Position numbers and translations under genes: made by a program
Shown here: piece by piece, positions 44,187 through 53,501 of the stretch
Layout of the letters: every line of letters begins with the position of its first letter
How positions within the stretch are numbered: the first letter of the stretch is position 1
Assembly: GCF_020639365.1 (NCBI RefSeq)
Contig: NZ_JAINUL010000001.1
Coordinates: 978,463-1,042,462, forward strand
Source: Streptomyces flavotricini
Lineage (GTDB): Bacteria; Actinomycetota; Actinomycetes; Streptomycetales; Streptomycetaceae
DNA: 64,000 bases
Reading direction: 5' to 3'
The notes under the pieces: model-generated
Told to the model about the DNA's origin: nothing
Seen by the model: only the letters and a program-made list of their open reading frames with translations
Database searches by the model: none

Positions 44187-45605
44187 ATGACCACGCTCGA
44201 CGCGTCCGCCTCCACGAGGACGGGGCTCGCCTTCCCGGCCGGTTTCCGCTGGGGCACGGCCACCGCCGCCTACCAGATCGAGGGCGCGGCCGCCCTGCAC
44301 GGCCGGACGCCCTCCATCTGGGACACCTTCAGCCACACCCCCGGCAAGGTCCTCCACGGCGACACGGGGGACACGGCGGCCGACCACTACCACCGCACGG
44401 CCGAGGACGTGGCCCTGCTCCGGGGCCTCGGCGTGAGCGACTACCGCTTCTCGGTGGCCTGGCCGCGGGTCCAGCCCACCGGCCGGGGGCCCGCCGACCG
44501 GCGCGGCCTGGACTTCTACGCCAGGCTCGTCGACGCACTGCTGGCGGCCGGGATCCGGCCGGTGGTCACGCTCTACCACTGGGACCTGCCGCAGGAGCTC
44601 GAGGACCTCGGCGGCTGGCCCGTACGGGAGACCGCCGAGCGGTTCGCCGAGTACGCGGGGCTCGTGGCCGCGGAGCTCGGCGACCGGGTGGCCAGCTGGA
44701 CCACCTTCAACGAGCCCTGGTGCTCCGCCTTCCTCGGCTACGCCTGCGGCGTGCACGCCCCGGGGCGCACCGAGCCGGAGGCCGCGCTGCGGGCCGCGCA
44801 CCACTTCAACCTGGCGCACGGCCTGGGCACGGCGGCCCTGCGCGCGGTCCTCCCCCCGTCGGCCGAGGTCTCCCTGACCCTGAACCTGCACGCGTTGCGG
44901 CCGCTGACGCGCTCGGAGGCCGACCTGGACGCGGTGCGCCGGATCGACGCGGTGGGCAACAGGATCTTCCTCGATCCGGTCTTCCACGGGCGCCTGCCGG
45001 AGGACCTGGTCGGGGACACCGCCGGGGTGACGGACTGGTCCTTCGTCCGGGACGGCGATCTGGCGGCGGCCGCCCGGCCGATCGACTGGCTGGGCGTCAA
45101 CTACTACTCCCCGACGGTGGTCGCGGCCGCCGAGCCCGGATCGGGCACCGCGCCCGCCGGACCCTCGCCGTGGGTGGGTGCCGGGGAGCACGTGCGCTTC
45201 CTGCCGGCTCCGGGGCCGCGGACGGCCATGGACTGGCCGGTGGACGCGGACGGTCTGCACGAGCTGCTGGTCCGGCTGCGCGACGAACTGCCGGGCGTGC
45301 CGCTGCTGATCACGGAGAACGGCGCGGCGTACGCGGACTACGCCGACCCGGAGGGCGCTGTGCACGATCCGGACCGGATCGGCTACCTGCGCGGCCACCT
45401 GGCCTCGGTGCACCGGGCGATCGAGGACGGGGCGGACGTGCGCGGGTACTTCGTGTGGTCGCTGCTGGACAACTTCGAGTGGGCGTACGGCTACAGCAAG
45501 CGGTTCGGCCTCGTCCACGTGGACTTCGCGACCCAGCGGCGCACGCCGAAGGACAGTGCCCGCTGGTACGCCGACGTCATCGCGCGGGGCGGACTGCCAG
45601 CCTGA
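44187..45605 (+). CDS. GH1 beta-glucosidase (BglC-like)
   Basis: This 472-residue cytoplasmic enzyme has no signal peptide. The acid/base is Glu176 in TTFNEPW and the nucleophile Glu377 in LLITENGAA; the start [18 protein letters not shown] is typical of GH1. It would split imported beta-gluco-oligosaccharides to glucose. It follows the permease by 45 bp on the same strand, completing a regulator-transporter-hydrolase layout like cebR-cebEFG-bglC. The 3' end overlaps the convergent HutD-like gene by 29 bp. Confidence 0.93.
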   Translation: MTTLDASASTRTGLAFPAGFRWGTATAAYQIEGAAALHGRTPSIWDTFSHTPGKVLHGDTGDTAADHYHRTAEDVALLRGLGVSDYRFSVAWPRVQPTGRGPADRRGLDFYARLVDALLAAGIRPVVTLYHWDLPQELEDLGGWPVRETAERFAEYAGLVAAELGDRVASWTTFNEPWCSAFLGYACGVHAPGRTEPEAALRAAHHFNLAHGLGTAALRAVLPPSAEVSLTLNLHALRPLTRSEADLDAVRRIDAVGNRIFLDPVFHGRLPEDLVGDTAGVTDWSFVRDGDLAAAARPIDWLGVNYYSPTVVAAAEPGSGTAPAGPSPWVGAGEHVRFLPAPGPRTAMDWPVDADGLHELLVRLRDELPGVPLLITENGAAYADYADPEGAVHDPDRIGYLRGHLASVHRAIEDGADVRGYFVWSLLDNFEWAYGYSKRFGLVHVDFATQRRTPKDSARWYADVIARGGLPA

Positions 45606-46203
45606 CCACCGCCGCGTGACCGCGGGTGCGCAGGCCGAAGGCGTTGCCGCCGGTGATCCGGGCCGCGTCGTACGGACCGAGGGCGACGGGCCCGCCCCGG
45701 CCGCCGTGCCCGGCTCCGGCCCCGGTCCGGGCTTCGGCTTCGAGTTCCGCCGCTTCCCTCAGGGCCACGACCAGCAGGGTCTCCCCCGGCTCGGCGCGGA
45801 GCGCGAGTGCGCCCCGTACGACCGCGGTCCGCGCGCGCACCCTGTCCCGGCGGTACATCACGTTGAAGTTCACGACGGGCCCGTCGAGGAGCCTGCAGTC
45901 GGTGGGGACGTCGCCGGGGAAGTCCTGAGGTGCGCAGCGCTCGCCGACGAGGCGGCGGGCGCCGGCCACCGTGAGGTCCATGCCCGCGCCCTCGGCCAGG
46001 GTCAACGTGCGGTCGACCCCGGGAAAGACCGAGAACGGTCCGTCTGCGGCCACCTCCGCGAGGCTGATCCGCCATCCGAAATCGGCCGTCGAGGCGCCCT
46101 CGGGCCAGGCGGCGATCTCGCGGGTCACCCCGCCGCCGTTCTTCCAGGCGACCGCTTCGCGGTCGCTCGCGCGCAGGATCCGGAGCTCGTTGCCGCCGGC
46201 CAT
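45577..46203 (-). CDS. HutD/Ves family cupin protein
   Basis: This 208-residue bicupin-like protein starts [31 protein letters not shown] with the family motif [11 protein letters not shown]; later [16 protein letters not shown] also fits. HutD is linked to histidine use in some bacteria, but no hut genes are nearby and the activity is unknown. It overlaps bglC convergently by 29 bp. Confidence 0.82.
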   Translation of the reverse strand: MAGGNELRILRASDREAVAWKNGGGVTREIAAWPEGASTADFGWRISLAEVAADGPFSVFPGVDRTLTLAEGAGMDLTVAGARRLVGERCAPQDFPGDVPTDCRLLDGPVVNFNVMYRRDRVRARTAVVRGALALRAEPGETLLVVALREAAELEAEARTGAGAGHGGRGGPVALGPYDAARITGGNAFGLRTRGHAAVVRLAVRPAR

Positions 46204-46220
46204 GGAGCCGTTCCTTCCGT

Positions 46221-46258
46221 CGGGTACGCGCCGCCCCGTGCGGGGCGGTGCGTACCCG
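46221..46258 (-). terminator. Long hairpin after the chitinase gene
   Basis: Arms CGGGTACGC-g-CCGCCCC and GGGGCGG-t-GCGTACCCG pair over 16 bp with one internal mismatch and a 4-nt loop. It lies 34 bp past the chitinase stop (minus strand) and upstream of the HutD-like start. Confidence 0.8.
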
Positions 46259-46291
46259 GGCGGCCGCGGCCGAGCCTATCGGTCCCGGGAG

Positions 46292-48040
46292 CTACCCGAG
46301 CGAGAGGTCGTCCCCGTAGACCGCGCCCTGTCCGTACCAGCCGTGCAGGTAGACGGTGACCGTGCCGGAGGAGCCGGTGGTGAAGGGAACCGTCAGCTTC
46401 GACCAGCCGGTCGAGCTGGTCCACGCGCTGGCGCCGGCGCCGCCGCGGACCCCCAGGTAGGCGTGACCGCCCTGTACCCACCCGGCGAGCGTGTACTTCG
46501 TGTTCGGGGCGAGGGTCAGGGTCTGGGCGCACTCCCCGGTCTGGGAGGAGGTGGGTGCGGTCTTCAGGGCGTACGAGCCCCCGTGGGCGGGGGTGCCCAC
46601 CACCGCGCCGCCGCTCTCGCAGGTCCACGGGGCGAGCGCGCCGCTTTCGAAGCCGCCGTTGACCAGGGCACCGCTCCCGCCGCCCGGGCCGGAGACCGTG
46701 AGGGTGAAGGCGGCGGTGTGCGTGAGGCCGCCCGAGGTGCCGGTGACGGTGATCGGGTACGTGCCCGGCGCGGCCGAGGCGGAGGCGGCGACCGTGAGCC
46801 GGGCCGAACCGCCCGCCGTGACCGAGGCCGGGTCGATGGATGCCGTCACCGCGGCGGGTGCGCCCGAGGCCGTCAGCGCGACGGTGTGCGCGGTGCCCGA
46901 GACGACGGCCGTGTTCACGGTGGCGGAGGTGGAGCCGCCGGGTGCCACCGAGGCCGATCCGGGCGCGAGGGCGAGCGAGAAGTCGTCGGCGACGGGACCG
47001 CCGCCGCCCGTGAACGGCGCGAAGGTGTGGCTGAAGTACCAGGGATCCTGGACGATGCCCGAGCAGGAGTCGGAGCCGCCGGTGCCGGGGCAGCCGCCGT
47101 TGTCGCGCTGGAGCGCCCAGAAGGACAGGGTGTTGATGCCCTTCTGCACCGCCCAGTCGCGGACGGCGGTGGCGTCGGCGGTGGTGAAGGTCTCGGCGGG
47201 GCCGTAGTCGTCGATGCCCGGCATCTCGGTGACGCCGATCATGCCCCAGAGCTGGGCGGGGGTCTTGGCCGGGTACAGGGCGGCGAGCTGGTCGTGCAGA
47301 CCGGCGGCGGCGGTCTGGGTGTCGGCCGCCATGTGGTGGGTGGCGCCGTCGTAGTAGTCGAAGGTCATCAGGTTCACGACGTCCACCTGCGCGCCCGCCG
47401 TCCTGGCGCTCTTGAGGACGGCGAGGCCGCTGCTCGCGAGGCCGCTCGTGGTGGTGGGCAGGGTGTACGAGACCTGCAGCGGGCGGCCGTTCGCCGCGGC
47501 CCAGTCCTGGACCTTCTTGATCGCCTGGTTGCGCCGGTCGATGCCCGCCTTGTTGGTCAGCGAGTTGTCCTCGATGTCCATGTCGAGGCGGGAGACCTCG
47601 TAGGTGGTGATCACCTTCTCGTACGCGGCGGCGATGGCGTCCACGCTGGTGCAGCTGTCGGCGATCTCGGTGCCGCCGTTGTCGGCCGCGTAGCCGCCGA
47701 AGGAGGGGATCACGTCGCCGCCGCGCGAGCGGATGGTCGCGAAGTCGGCGCCGAAGACGGAGGCGGAGACGGGCTGCCCCGTGTCGCCGTTCCAGTACGG
47801 GGTGCAGGATCCCCTGGCCTCGGTCTGCACGAAGGCCATGGTCAGGTACGTGGCGCCGGACTTCTGGGCGAGGTCGGCGGGGCTGTCGCCGTTGTACGCC
47901 TCGAAGTACGGGGCGAAGACGTGCGCGGGCAGTGGGGTCGCGGCGTGGGCGGCGCCGCCGGCCCCGAGGACGAGGCCGGCGGAGGCGAGGGCCGTGGTCA
48001 GGGCCGCGGATAAGGCATGGAGGGGCCTGGGACGTCTCAT
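46292..48040 (-). CDS. Secreted GH18 chitinase with Ig-like and carbohydrate-binding domains
   Basis: This 582-residue enzyme has a signal peptide (cleavage near 33), a GH18 barrel (35-345) with SFGG at 113-116 and catalytic LDMDIEDN (Asp153, Asp155, Glu157). An immunoglobulin-like beta domain (about 355-440) and a C-terminal CBM-like jelly roll (about 448-582; [20 protein letters not shown]) follow. It hydrolyses chitin outside the cell. Transcription is probably governed by the DasR-like element at 48085-48100. Confidence 0.92.
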   Translation of the reverse strand: MRRPRPLHALSAALTTALASAGLVLGAGGAAHAATPLPAHVFAPYFEAYNGDSPADLAQKSGATYLTMAFVQTEARGSCTPYWNGDTGQPVSASVFGADFATIRSRGGDVIPSFGGYAADNGGTEIADSCTSVDAIAAAYEKVITTYEVSRLDMDIEDNSLTNKAGIDRRNQAIKKVQDWAAANGRPLQVSYTLPTTTSGLASSGLAVLKSARTAGAQVDVVNLMTFDYYDGATHHMAADTQTAAAGLHDQLAALYPAKTPAQLWGMIGVTEMPGIDDYGPAETFTTADATAVRDWAVQKGINTLSFWALQRDNGGCPGTGGSDSCSGIVQDPWYFSHTFAPFTGGGGPVADDFSLALAPGSASVAPGGSTSATVNTAVVSGTAHTVALTASGAPAAVTASIDPASVTAGGSARLTVAASASAAPGTYPITVTGTSGGLTHTAAFTLTVSGPGGGSGALVNGGFESGALAPWTCESGGAVVGTPAHGGSYALKTAPTSSQTGECAQTLTLAPNTKYTLAGWVQGGHAYLGVRGGAGASAWTSSTGWSKLTVPFTTGSSGTVTVYLHGWYGQGAVYGDDLSLG

Positions 48041-48081
48041 CGATGCTCCCGGTGGGGCGCGAGCGAACGGGCGGACGCCTC

Positions 48082-48110
48082 ATGATTGGTCTGGACCAGG
48101 TGGGGGTCAA
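48082..48110 (-). promoter_or_regulatory. Chitinase promoter with DasR-responsive (dre-like) element
   Basis: On the minus strand TTGACC (48110-48105) and AATCAT (48087-48082) are spaced by exactly 17 bp. The palindromic ATTGGTCTGGACCAGG (48085-48100) fills the spacer and part of the -10. The core TGGTCTGGACCA fits the dre consensus of the GlcNAc regulator DasR found before Streptomyces chitinase genes. DasR binding here would block polymerase. Confidence 0.85.
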
Positions 48111-48149
48111 GGGTCCGGACCCCTTCGGTTGCCGCGGCGGCAACGGGAG

Positions 48150-48887
48150 TTACACGAGGCGTCGGGTGGTGAGGGGCAGCGAGACGTGTCCGGGGTGTTC
48201 GAAGTCGGCGGCGGTGCCCCCGGCGGCATCCGCGTCGATCGCGTACACCACGAGCGGGCTGCTGCCGGTGGGACCCGTGGCGGTGGCGCGCAGCCGGTAG
48301 CGCTCGGTGCGCACGGCGTCGGGGGCGAGGGCGGCGCCGCCCGTGTAGAGGTGGGCCGGCTTGACGTCGGTGGCGATGCGCAGGTCCACGGCGCGCCAGG
48401 CGCCGGTGGCGGGGTCGCGGCGTTCCAGGACGAAGGGGGCGGCGGGTCCGGGGAGGTCGCCGGGCTCGCCGGTCAGCGGTTCCATCTGGAAGGCGACGAG
48501 CAGGTGCCGGTAGGCCTGGGAGTTGCCGTTGCGGACGGTGACCGTGAACTCCTGGGCGGGGCCGCCGCGGACCAGGTGCAGCGCGCCGCCGGGGGCGGCC
48601 GCGGTGAGCGACAGCCGGGTCACGGGGGCCGGGGGCGCCGGTGCCTTCGCGGGCGCGACCGGGGACGCGGCCACGGGGGTGGCGGTCGGGGTGGGCGTGG
48701 GCGCCGGCGCCGAGGTGGCCGGGGTGGCCGCCGCGGCCGTCGCCGGGGACTCGGGGCCGGAAGGCGAGGGGCTCGACGGCCGGACGGGGGCGGCCGTCCG
48801 GTCCGGGTGGCCGGAGCAGGCCGTCAGGACGGCCACCAGCGCCGCCAGTAGCGTCGAGGCGATCAGCAGACGGGGTCTGACGTGCAT
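48150..48887 (-). CDS. Exported lipoprotein with Pro/Thr-rich linker, unknown function
   Basis: This 245-residue protein is lipidated at Cys24 (VAVLTACSG). A low-complexity Ala/Pro/Thr/Ser region (28-95) leads to a beta-rich domain (LHLVRGGPAQEFTVTVRNGN; FVLERRDPATGAWRAVDLRI), suggesting a surface-exposed folded head. No known domain is recognised. Start ATG 48887 is followed at once by a lipoprotein signal, whereas upstream codons are not signal-like. Confidence 0.75.
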   Translation of the reverse strand: MHVRPRLLIASTLLAALVAVLTACSGHPDRTAAPVRPSSPSPSGPESPATAAAATPATSAPAPTPTPTATPVAASPVAPAKAPAPPAPVTRLSLTAAAPGGALHLVRGGPAQEFTVTVRNGNSQAYRHLLVAFQMEPLTGEPGDLPGPAAPFVLERRDPATGAWRAVDLRIATDVKPAHLYTGGAALAPDAVRTERYRLRATATGPTGSSPLVVYAIDADAAGGTAADFEHPGHVSLPLTTRRLV

Positions 48888-49044
48888 GGTGGGCCCTCCT
48901 ACGGCTCCCGCGAGGGCAGGACCGTAGCAAGCCCGGCCCGCCGGGGCGCAGGGGGCTGCGGATGACACTTCGGTATCGGTTGGCCGCGGGGCGGGGCCGG
49001 GGCGGGCGCGGGAGCCCCCGTACTCCCGCGCCCGCACGGGATCC

Positions 49045-49707
49045 TCAGCCCTTGAAGGCCGCCTGGCGGACCGGAGACGCCTCGGCGAGGGCCTTCACGA
49101 CCGCGTCGGTGCCGGCCCGGAGTCCGTACACGGGGGTGCCCGGCTGCTGCCGCCAGGAGTCGTCGATGCCGCCCGCGTCGACGGTGTCGAAGCCGAGCTC
49201 GTCGATGAGCTCCCGTACGATCCGCTTCGCCCTGGCGTCGTCGCCGGCCACCGGGAGGGCCACCCGGTCCGGCGCCCCGGCCGGGCGGTGCAGGGCCAGG
49301 ATGTCCTCGGCGTACGTCCCGTTGAAGGCCTTGACCACCGGGTGGCCGAGGCGGCGCTGGCTCCAGCCGCTTTCGGTCAGCCCCTCGTCCTCGATCTCGG
49401 CGATGCGGCCGTCGCGCTGCTGCGGGTAGTAGTTCCCGGTCTCGATGAGGACGAAGTCCTTCGCCGCTGCGTCGAAGAGGCCTGCGGGCAGGTTCGCCAC
49501 GTTCTTCAGGGGGACGGTGACCACCACGACCTCGGCGCCCCGCGCCGCCTCCGCGACGGTGACGGGCGTGGCTCCGGTCTCCTTCGCGAGGTCGGCCAGG
49601 GTCTCGGGGCCGCGGGAGTTCGCCACGGACACCTCGTGTCCGAGGGCGGTGAGGCGGCGGGTGAGGTTGCCGCCGATGTTGCCTGCGCCGATGATGCCGA
49701 TCTTCAT
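49045..49707 (-). CDS. NADPH-dependent F420 reductase-like / NAD(P)-binding oxidoreductase
   Basis: This 220-residue protein has an N-terminal Rossmann motif MKIGIIGAGNIGGNLTRRL and the family segment VVVTVPLKNVANLP, a compact all-Rossmann layout like Fno (F420H2:NADP oxidoreductase) and NAD-binding_2 proteins. The F420 ring-binding residues cannot be verified by eye, so the annotation stays at family level. It is divergent from a SARP regulator with 311 bp between. Confidence 0.8.
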   Translation of the reverse strand: MKIGIIGAGNIGGNLTRRLTALGHEVSVANSRGPETLADLAKETGATPVTVAEAARGAEVVVVTVPLKNVANLPAGLFDAAAKDFVLIETGNYYPQQRDGRIAEIEDEGLTESGWSQRRLGHPVVKAFNGTYAEDILALHRPAGAPDRVALPVAGDDARAKRIVRELIDELGFDTVDAGGIDDSWRQQPGTPVYGLRAGTDAVVKALAEASPVRQAAFKG

Positions 49708-50018
49708 GAGCTCTCCAGTGCGTGCAGGGTGGTCGGGTGCTGCGTGGAGTCCGAACCACCGGGCGCCGCCGCGCATTCCGCCTCCGGCCCTCCGGTCCCG
49801 CGGTTCCCCCGTACGAGGCCCGGCCGTACTGGCGGCGGCGCTGCGGGCCGCCCGCTGACGGCGGTGCGTCGAGCCGTACACCACTCGACTTTCACAAGAT
49901 CCCTTATGTAGTGCTTCATTCATTCGCCGCCCCACCGGGGGGCGGCGAGCAGGCGCCGCCGACCACCGCCCCTGTCCTGCTCGTTCGCGAAATACGTGAC
50001 CCGACACGAGGGACCAGT
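49708..50018. other. Divergent intergenic region before the SARP gene
   Basis: No gene is seen. It ends in a lower-GC stretch around 49890-49925 (containing TTATGTAG and TTCATTCATTC), a plausible promoter region for the SARP gene or the oxidoreductase. I cannot assign hexamers with confidence. Confidence 0.4.
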
Positions 50019-50831
50019 ATGCGGTTCCAGCTTTTGGGGCCGCTGAGTATTGCCCACGGCCCGGAAACCGTAGTTCTCAAGCCGTCCAAGCCGACCAGCC
50101 TTCTCGCCGCTCTTCTTCTGCATCCCGGGGTCGTCGTTTCGACCGCCTACCTGGTGAGCGCGGTGTGGGACGAGGAACCGCCGGCCACCGCGCGAGCCTC
50201 GTTGCGGACGTGCGTCCTGAGGCTTCGGAGGTTATGCACGAAGTACGGCATATCCACGACCACCATCGAGGCCGTGCCCGGCGGATACCGCATGCACAAC
50301 GACGTCGAGACCCTCGACCTCGTCCTCTTCCGCTCCCTGACCTCGCAGGCACCGGCCGCCGGCGGGCCGGGGGAGGAGCTGTACCGGCTGCGCGAGGCGC
50401 TCTCGCTGTGGCAAGGGCCGCCGCTCGCCAACGTGGCCTCGCGGATGCTCCGGCGCGACGCGGTGCCCTCGCTCGAACAGGAGCGGCTGCGCGTGCTGGA
50501 GCGGGTCTGCGATCTCGAACTCGCCGCCGGGAACTGCCATCAGGTGCTGGTCGACCTGTACGAGAGCGCCCGCCGGCGTCCGGTGCGCGAGCGCTTCACC
50601 GAGCAGCTCATCGAAGCGCTCTACCGCACGGGGCGGCAGGCGGAGGCACTCGCCGAGTACCGCACGGTGCGGGACCGGCTGCGCGACGAGCTCGGCGTCG
50701 CCCCGGGGGCCGGGCTGCGCCGTCTGGAACTGGCGATCCTGCGCGCCGAGGAGATCGGCGGTCCGCACGCCGCGGCCGCGGGTACGGCGCCGCGGCCCGC
50801 GGCCGGGTCCGGAAGGCCGCCCACGTGGTGA
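50019..50831 (+). CDS. SARP family transcriptional regulator (HTH + BTAD)
   Basis: This 270-residue activator has an N-terminal OmpR-type winged HTH (MRFQLLGPLSIAHG; VVSTAYLVSAVWDEEPPATA) and a bacterial transcriptional activation domain (RERFTEQLIEALYRTGRQAE, ALAEYRTVRDRLRDELGV). SARPs normally activate antibiotic clusters, but no biosynthetic cluster adjoins it; the nearest secondary-metabolite genes are 4-5 kb away. The stop overlaps the start of an M20 relic in a GTGA junction, suggesting a deletion fused them. Confidence 0.88.
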   Translation: MRFQLLGPLSIAHGPETVVLKPSKPTSLLAALLLHPGVVVSTAYLVSAVWDEEPPATARASLRTCVLRLRRLCTKYGISTTTIEAVPGGYRMHNDVETLDLVLFRSLTSQAPAAGGPGEELYRLREALSLWQGPPLANVASRMLRRDAVPSLEQERLRVLERVCDLELAAGNCHQVLVDLYESARRRPVRERFTEQLIEALYRTGRQAEALAEYRTVRDRLRDELGVAPGAGLRRLELAILRAEEIGGPHAAAAGTAPRPAAGSGRPPTW

Positions 50832-51274
50832 CCGGGCTGCAGACGGTGGTGGCGCGCGAGGCGGCCCCCTCGGAGCAGGTGGCCGTCACCGTCGGCTCGT
50901 TCCGGGCCGGCGAGCGCGCGAACGTCGTGCCCGACCGCGCCGAGCTGGGCGTCACCGTACGGGCGGCGGGGGAGGCCGCGCTGACCCGGGCGGCGGCCGC
51001 CGTGGAGCGGATCGTCCGCGCCGAGTGCGCCGCCTTCGGCGACGCGGGGCGGACGCGGCACGGGGCGCAGGGGGTGCGCCCCGCGTACTGGATGCTCGGC
51101 GTGATCGGCCCCGCGGCCTGGTCGGCGGCGCCCGGCGCGACGGCGGCGCAGAAGCTGGCCGTCCTGCCTGCCAACCACGCGCCGGATTTCGCACCGGACG
51201 TGCGCACGGCGCGCCCGGCGGGCGTACGGGCGTTGCGGACGGCGGCGCTGAACTGCCTGGGTTCGCCCCGATAG
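50828..51274 (+). pseudogene. M20 amidohydrolase relic with internal deletion
   Basis: About 148 codons resemble the second half of M20D amidohydrolases. VVTGLQTVVAREAAPSEQVA and VTVGSFRAGERANVVPDRAE belong to the lid domain; YWMLGVIGPAAW and NHAPDFAPD belong to the C-terminal catalytic part. The N-terminal metal-binding half is gone, and the stretch that should link lid and C-terminus (with its metal ligands) is missing. The frame is open but the product cannot be an enzyme. Confidence 0.7.
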
Positions 51275-51396
51275 GCGGCTGTACGCCATCCGCGTCGCAT
51301 TCAGGCCATTTCACACGATCCGAGAACCGTGCGCCGGGGCGGTGGCGTCGGTGGGTTCAGCTACTCGGCAACCGAGCACGGCGAAAGGTCCGAACG

Positions 51397-51897
51397 ATGT
51401 CCAAGTCTCCGGCCAAGGCCCGGCGCACCGCCTCCCTCGCCCTCGCGGCAGCCGCCGCGACGGCCGCACTCACCCTCGCCTTCGTCACCAGCGCCTCCGC
51501 GACGGGCGGTGCGGGCACGCCGCAGGACGGCCGGGCGGCCGCCGCGGCCCCCTCCGTGTCCGGGAGCCCGGAGGGCGCGTTCTCCCGGATCGCCACCTTC
51601 TACGGTGCGTACGTCGACGCCGTCTACGACAACGACGGCACGCGCGCGAAGCAGCTGCGGGCCGCCTACCTCTCCGCGCCGCTCCAGCGCGAGCTGGCGA
51701 CGTGGGAGGAGACCCACCACGCGGACGGCGTGCTGCGCGCCCAGAACGTGCCGCTGGAGTGGAAGGTCGCCTACGTCGACAGCGGGACGGGCAAGACGAA
51801 TGCCACCGTCACCCTGACCTGGAGCGGGACGGACACCACCCGGCTCCACGTCCAGGCCGATCTGAAGACCCGGAAGATCCTCTCCATCACGGACTGA
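51397..51897 (+). CDS. Small secreted protein, unknown function
   Basis: This 166-residue exported protein has a Lys/Arg n-region and Ala-rich signal core (cleavage near 35). The mature part contains IATFYGAYVDAVYDNDGTRA and WKVAYVDSGTGKTNATVTLT, a small alpha/beta domain with one helix pair and a beta sheet, reminiscent of NTF2-like or DUF3828-like folds. No catalytic signature is seen. Confidence 0.72.
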   Translation: MSKSPAKARRTASLALAAAAATAALTLAFVTSASATGGAGTPQDGRAAAAAPSVSGSPEGAFSRIATFYGAYVDAVYDNDGTRAKQLRAAYLSAPLQRELATWEETHHADGVLRAQNVPLEWKVAYVDSGTGKTNATVTLTWSGTDTTRLHVQADLKTRKILSITD

Positions 51898-51913
51898 CGC
51901 GGCTCCGGACATG

Positions 51914-51946
51914 CGGGTGGGGGCCACCGCCGGCGGCCCCCACCCG
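51914..51946. terminator. Bidirectional hairpin between convergent genes
   Basis: Perfect 12-bp repeat CGGGTGGGGGCC / GGCCCCCACCCG with a 9-nt loop, between the small secreted protein (stop 51897) and the FprA-type reductase (stop 51965). Confidence 0.78.
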
Positions 51947-51964
51947 ATCGGGAATGCGCGGCGG

Positions 51965-53326
51965 TCAGGCCCCGCTCGCCTTCAGCATGTCCTCGCGCTC
52001 GACGATCTTCACGCGCTCACGGCCCTCGGGCTCGCCCAGCGCCTTCTCGGCCGCGTCGAGCTTGTACCAGCCCTCCCACGTCGTGAAGCGGACGTTGCGC
52101 TCGGCCAGGAAGTCCTCGACGGCCTCCGGCGCGGGCGCGGCGGGGGTCTGCAGGCGACCGTCCGCGTGGTCCGCGAGGAGGTTCGCGACCGTCTCGTTCG
52201 CGTCGCCCTTGGTGTGGCCGATGAGGCCGATCGGGCCGCGCCGGATCCAGCCGGTGACGTACGTGGACTGCAGGTGCGCGCCGGCCTCGATCACGCGGCC
52301 GCCCTCGTCCGGGACCGTGCCGCTCTCGACGTCCCACGGCAGCTTGGGCAGTTCGTCGGAGAGGTAGCCCACGGCGCGGTAGACGGACTGGACGTCCCAG
52401 TCGGTGAACCGGCCGGTGCCCTTGACGTTGCCCGTGCCGTCGAGCTCGGTGCGCTCGGTGCGCAGGCCGACGACCTTGCCGTCCTCGCCGAGGATCTCGG
52501 CGGGCGACTCGAAGAAGTGCAGGAAGAGCTTGTGGGGGCGCTCGCCGATGTCGCGGATCGCCCAGTTCTCCAGGGTCTTGGCGACCATGTCGGTCTGCTT
52601 GTTCTTGCGGCGCTCGGCGATCGAGCCCTCGTCGTAGTCGATGTCCTCGGGGTTGACGATGACCTCGATGTTGGGCGAGTGGTCGAGCTCGCGCAGCTCC
52701 ATCGGGCTGAACTTGGCCTGCGCCGGGCCGCGGCGGCCGAAGACGTGGACCTCGAGCGCCTTGTTGGCCTTGAGTCCGTCGTGGACGTTCGCCGGGATCT
52801 CGGTCGGCAGCAGCTCGTCGGCGGTCTTCGCGAGGATGCGCGCGACGTCGAGGGCCACGTTGCCCACGCCGAGCACGGCGACCTTCTCCGCCTCCAGCGG
52901 CCAGGTGCGCGGGACGTCGGGGTGGCCGTCGTACCAGGAGACGAAGTCGGCGGCGCCGTAGGAGCCGTCGAGTTCGACGCCCGGTATGGCGAGCGCGCGG
53001 TCGGCGGTCGCGCCGGTGGAGAAGATCACGGCGTCGTAGAACGAGCGGAGTTCGTCGAGGCTGATGTCGTTCGGATAGTCCACGTTGCCGAACAGGCGGA
53101 CCTGCGGCTTGTCGAGCACCTGGTGGAGGGCGGTGATGATGCCCTTGATCCGCGGGTGGTCGGGGGCGACGCCGTACCGGATCAGGCCGAAGGGGGCGGG
53201 CATCCGCTCGAACAGGTCGATGGAGACACCCGGCTCGGCGGCCGCCTCGGACTTCAGCAGCGCGTCGGCGGCGTAGATTCCGGCGGGGCCGGCACCGACG
53301 ATTGCTACCCGGAGAGGGCGAGGCAT
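51965..53326 (-). CDS. Ferredoxin/adrenodoxin-type NADP+ reductase (FprA-like)
   Basis: This 453-residue flavoenzyme transfers electrons between NADPH and ferredoxin, for example for P450s. FAD binding is shown by VAIVGAGPAGIYAADALL and the conserved PFGLIRYGVAPDHPRIK; the NADP-binding Rossmann by VLGVGNVALDVARIL; the C-terminal FAD contact by VTGWIRRGPIGLIGHTKGDA. ATG 53326 lies at the start of the FAD motif region, and an upstream ATG is less plausible. The 175-bp divergent region holds an AT-rich dyad (53405-53426). Confidence 0.92.
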   Translation of the reverse strand: MPRPLRVAIVGAGPAGIYAADALLKSEAAAEPGVSIDLFERMPAPFGLIRYGVAPDHPRIKGIITALHQVLDKPQVRLFGNVDYPNDISLDELRSFYDAVIFSTGATADRALAIPGVELDGSYGAADFVSWYDGHPDVPRTWPLEAEKVAVLGVGNVALDVARILAKTADELLPTEIPANVHDGLKANKALEVHVFGRRGPAQAKFSPMELRELDHSPNIEVIVNPEDIDYDEGSIAERRKNKQTDMVAKTLENWAIRDIGERPHKLFLHFFESPAEILGEDGKVVGLRTERTELDGTGNVKGTGRFTDWDVQSVYRAVGYLSDELPKLPWDVESGTVPDEGGRVIEAGAHLQSTYVTGWIRRGPIGLIGHTKGDANETVANLLADHADGRLQTPAAPAPEAVEDFLAERNVRFTTWEGWYKLDAAEKALGEPEGRERVKIVEREDMLKASGA

Positions 53327-53404
53327 GACTGGTTCCCTTCGACCGAAAAACACTGGATCACGGGAAACCATAAACTAAGGGAACCCTAACCCAGCACCCG
53401 CCCC

Positions 53405-53426
53405 CTGTTTATGACCCTATAAACAG
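53405..53426. promoter_or_regulatory. Candidate operator dyad in the fprA/PHP divergent region
   Basis: CTGTTTAT-gaccct-ATAAACAG is an 8-bp inverted repeat with a 6-bp spacer, unusually AT-rich for this genome. The neighbouring CTTATGACC (53429-53437) echoes part of it. It lies about 80 bp from either gene start and looks like a regulator site rather than a terminator. Confidence 0.55.
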
Positions 53427-53501
53427 AGCTTATGACCTGCCCAAGACATCCTTGGGGGTGACGGCCACACTGGATCCAGGAGGCACTTCGGGAGGTACCG
53501 C

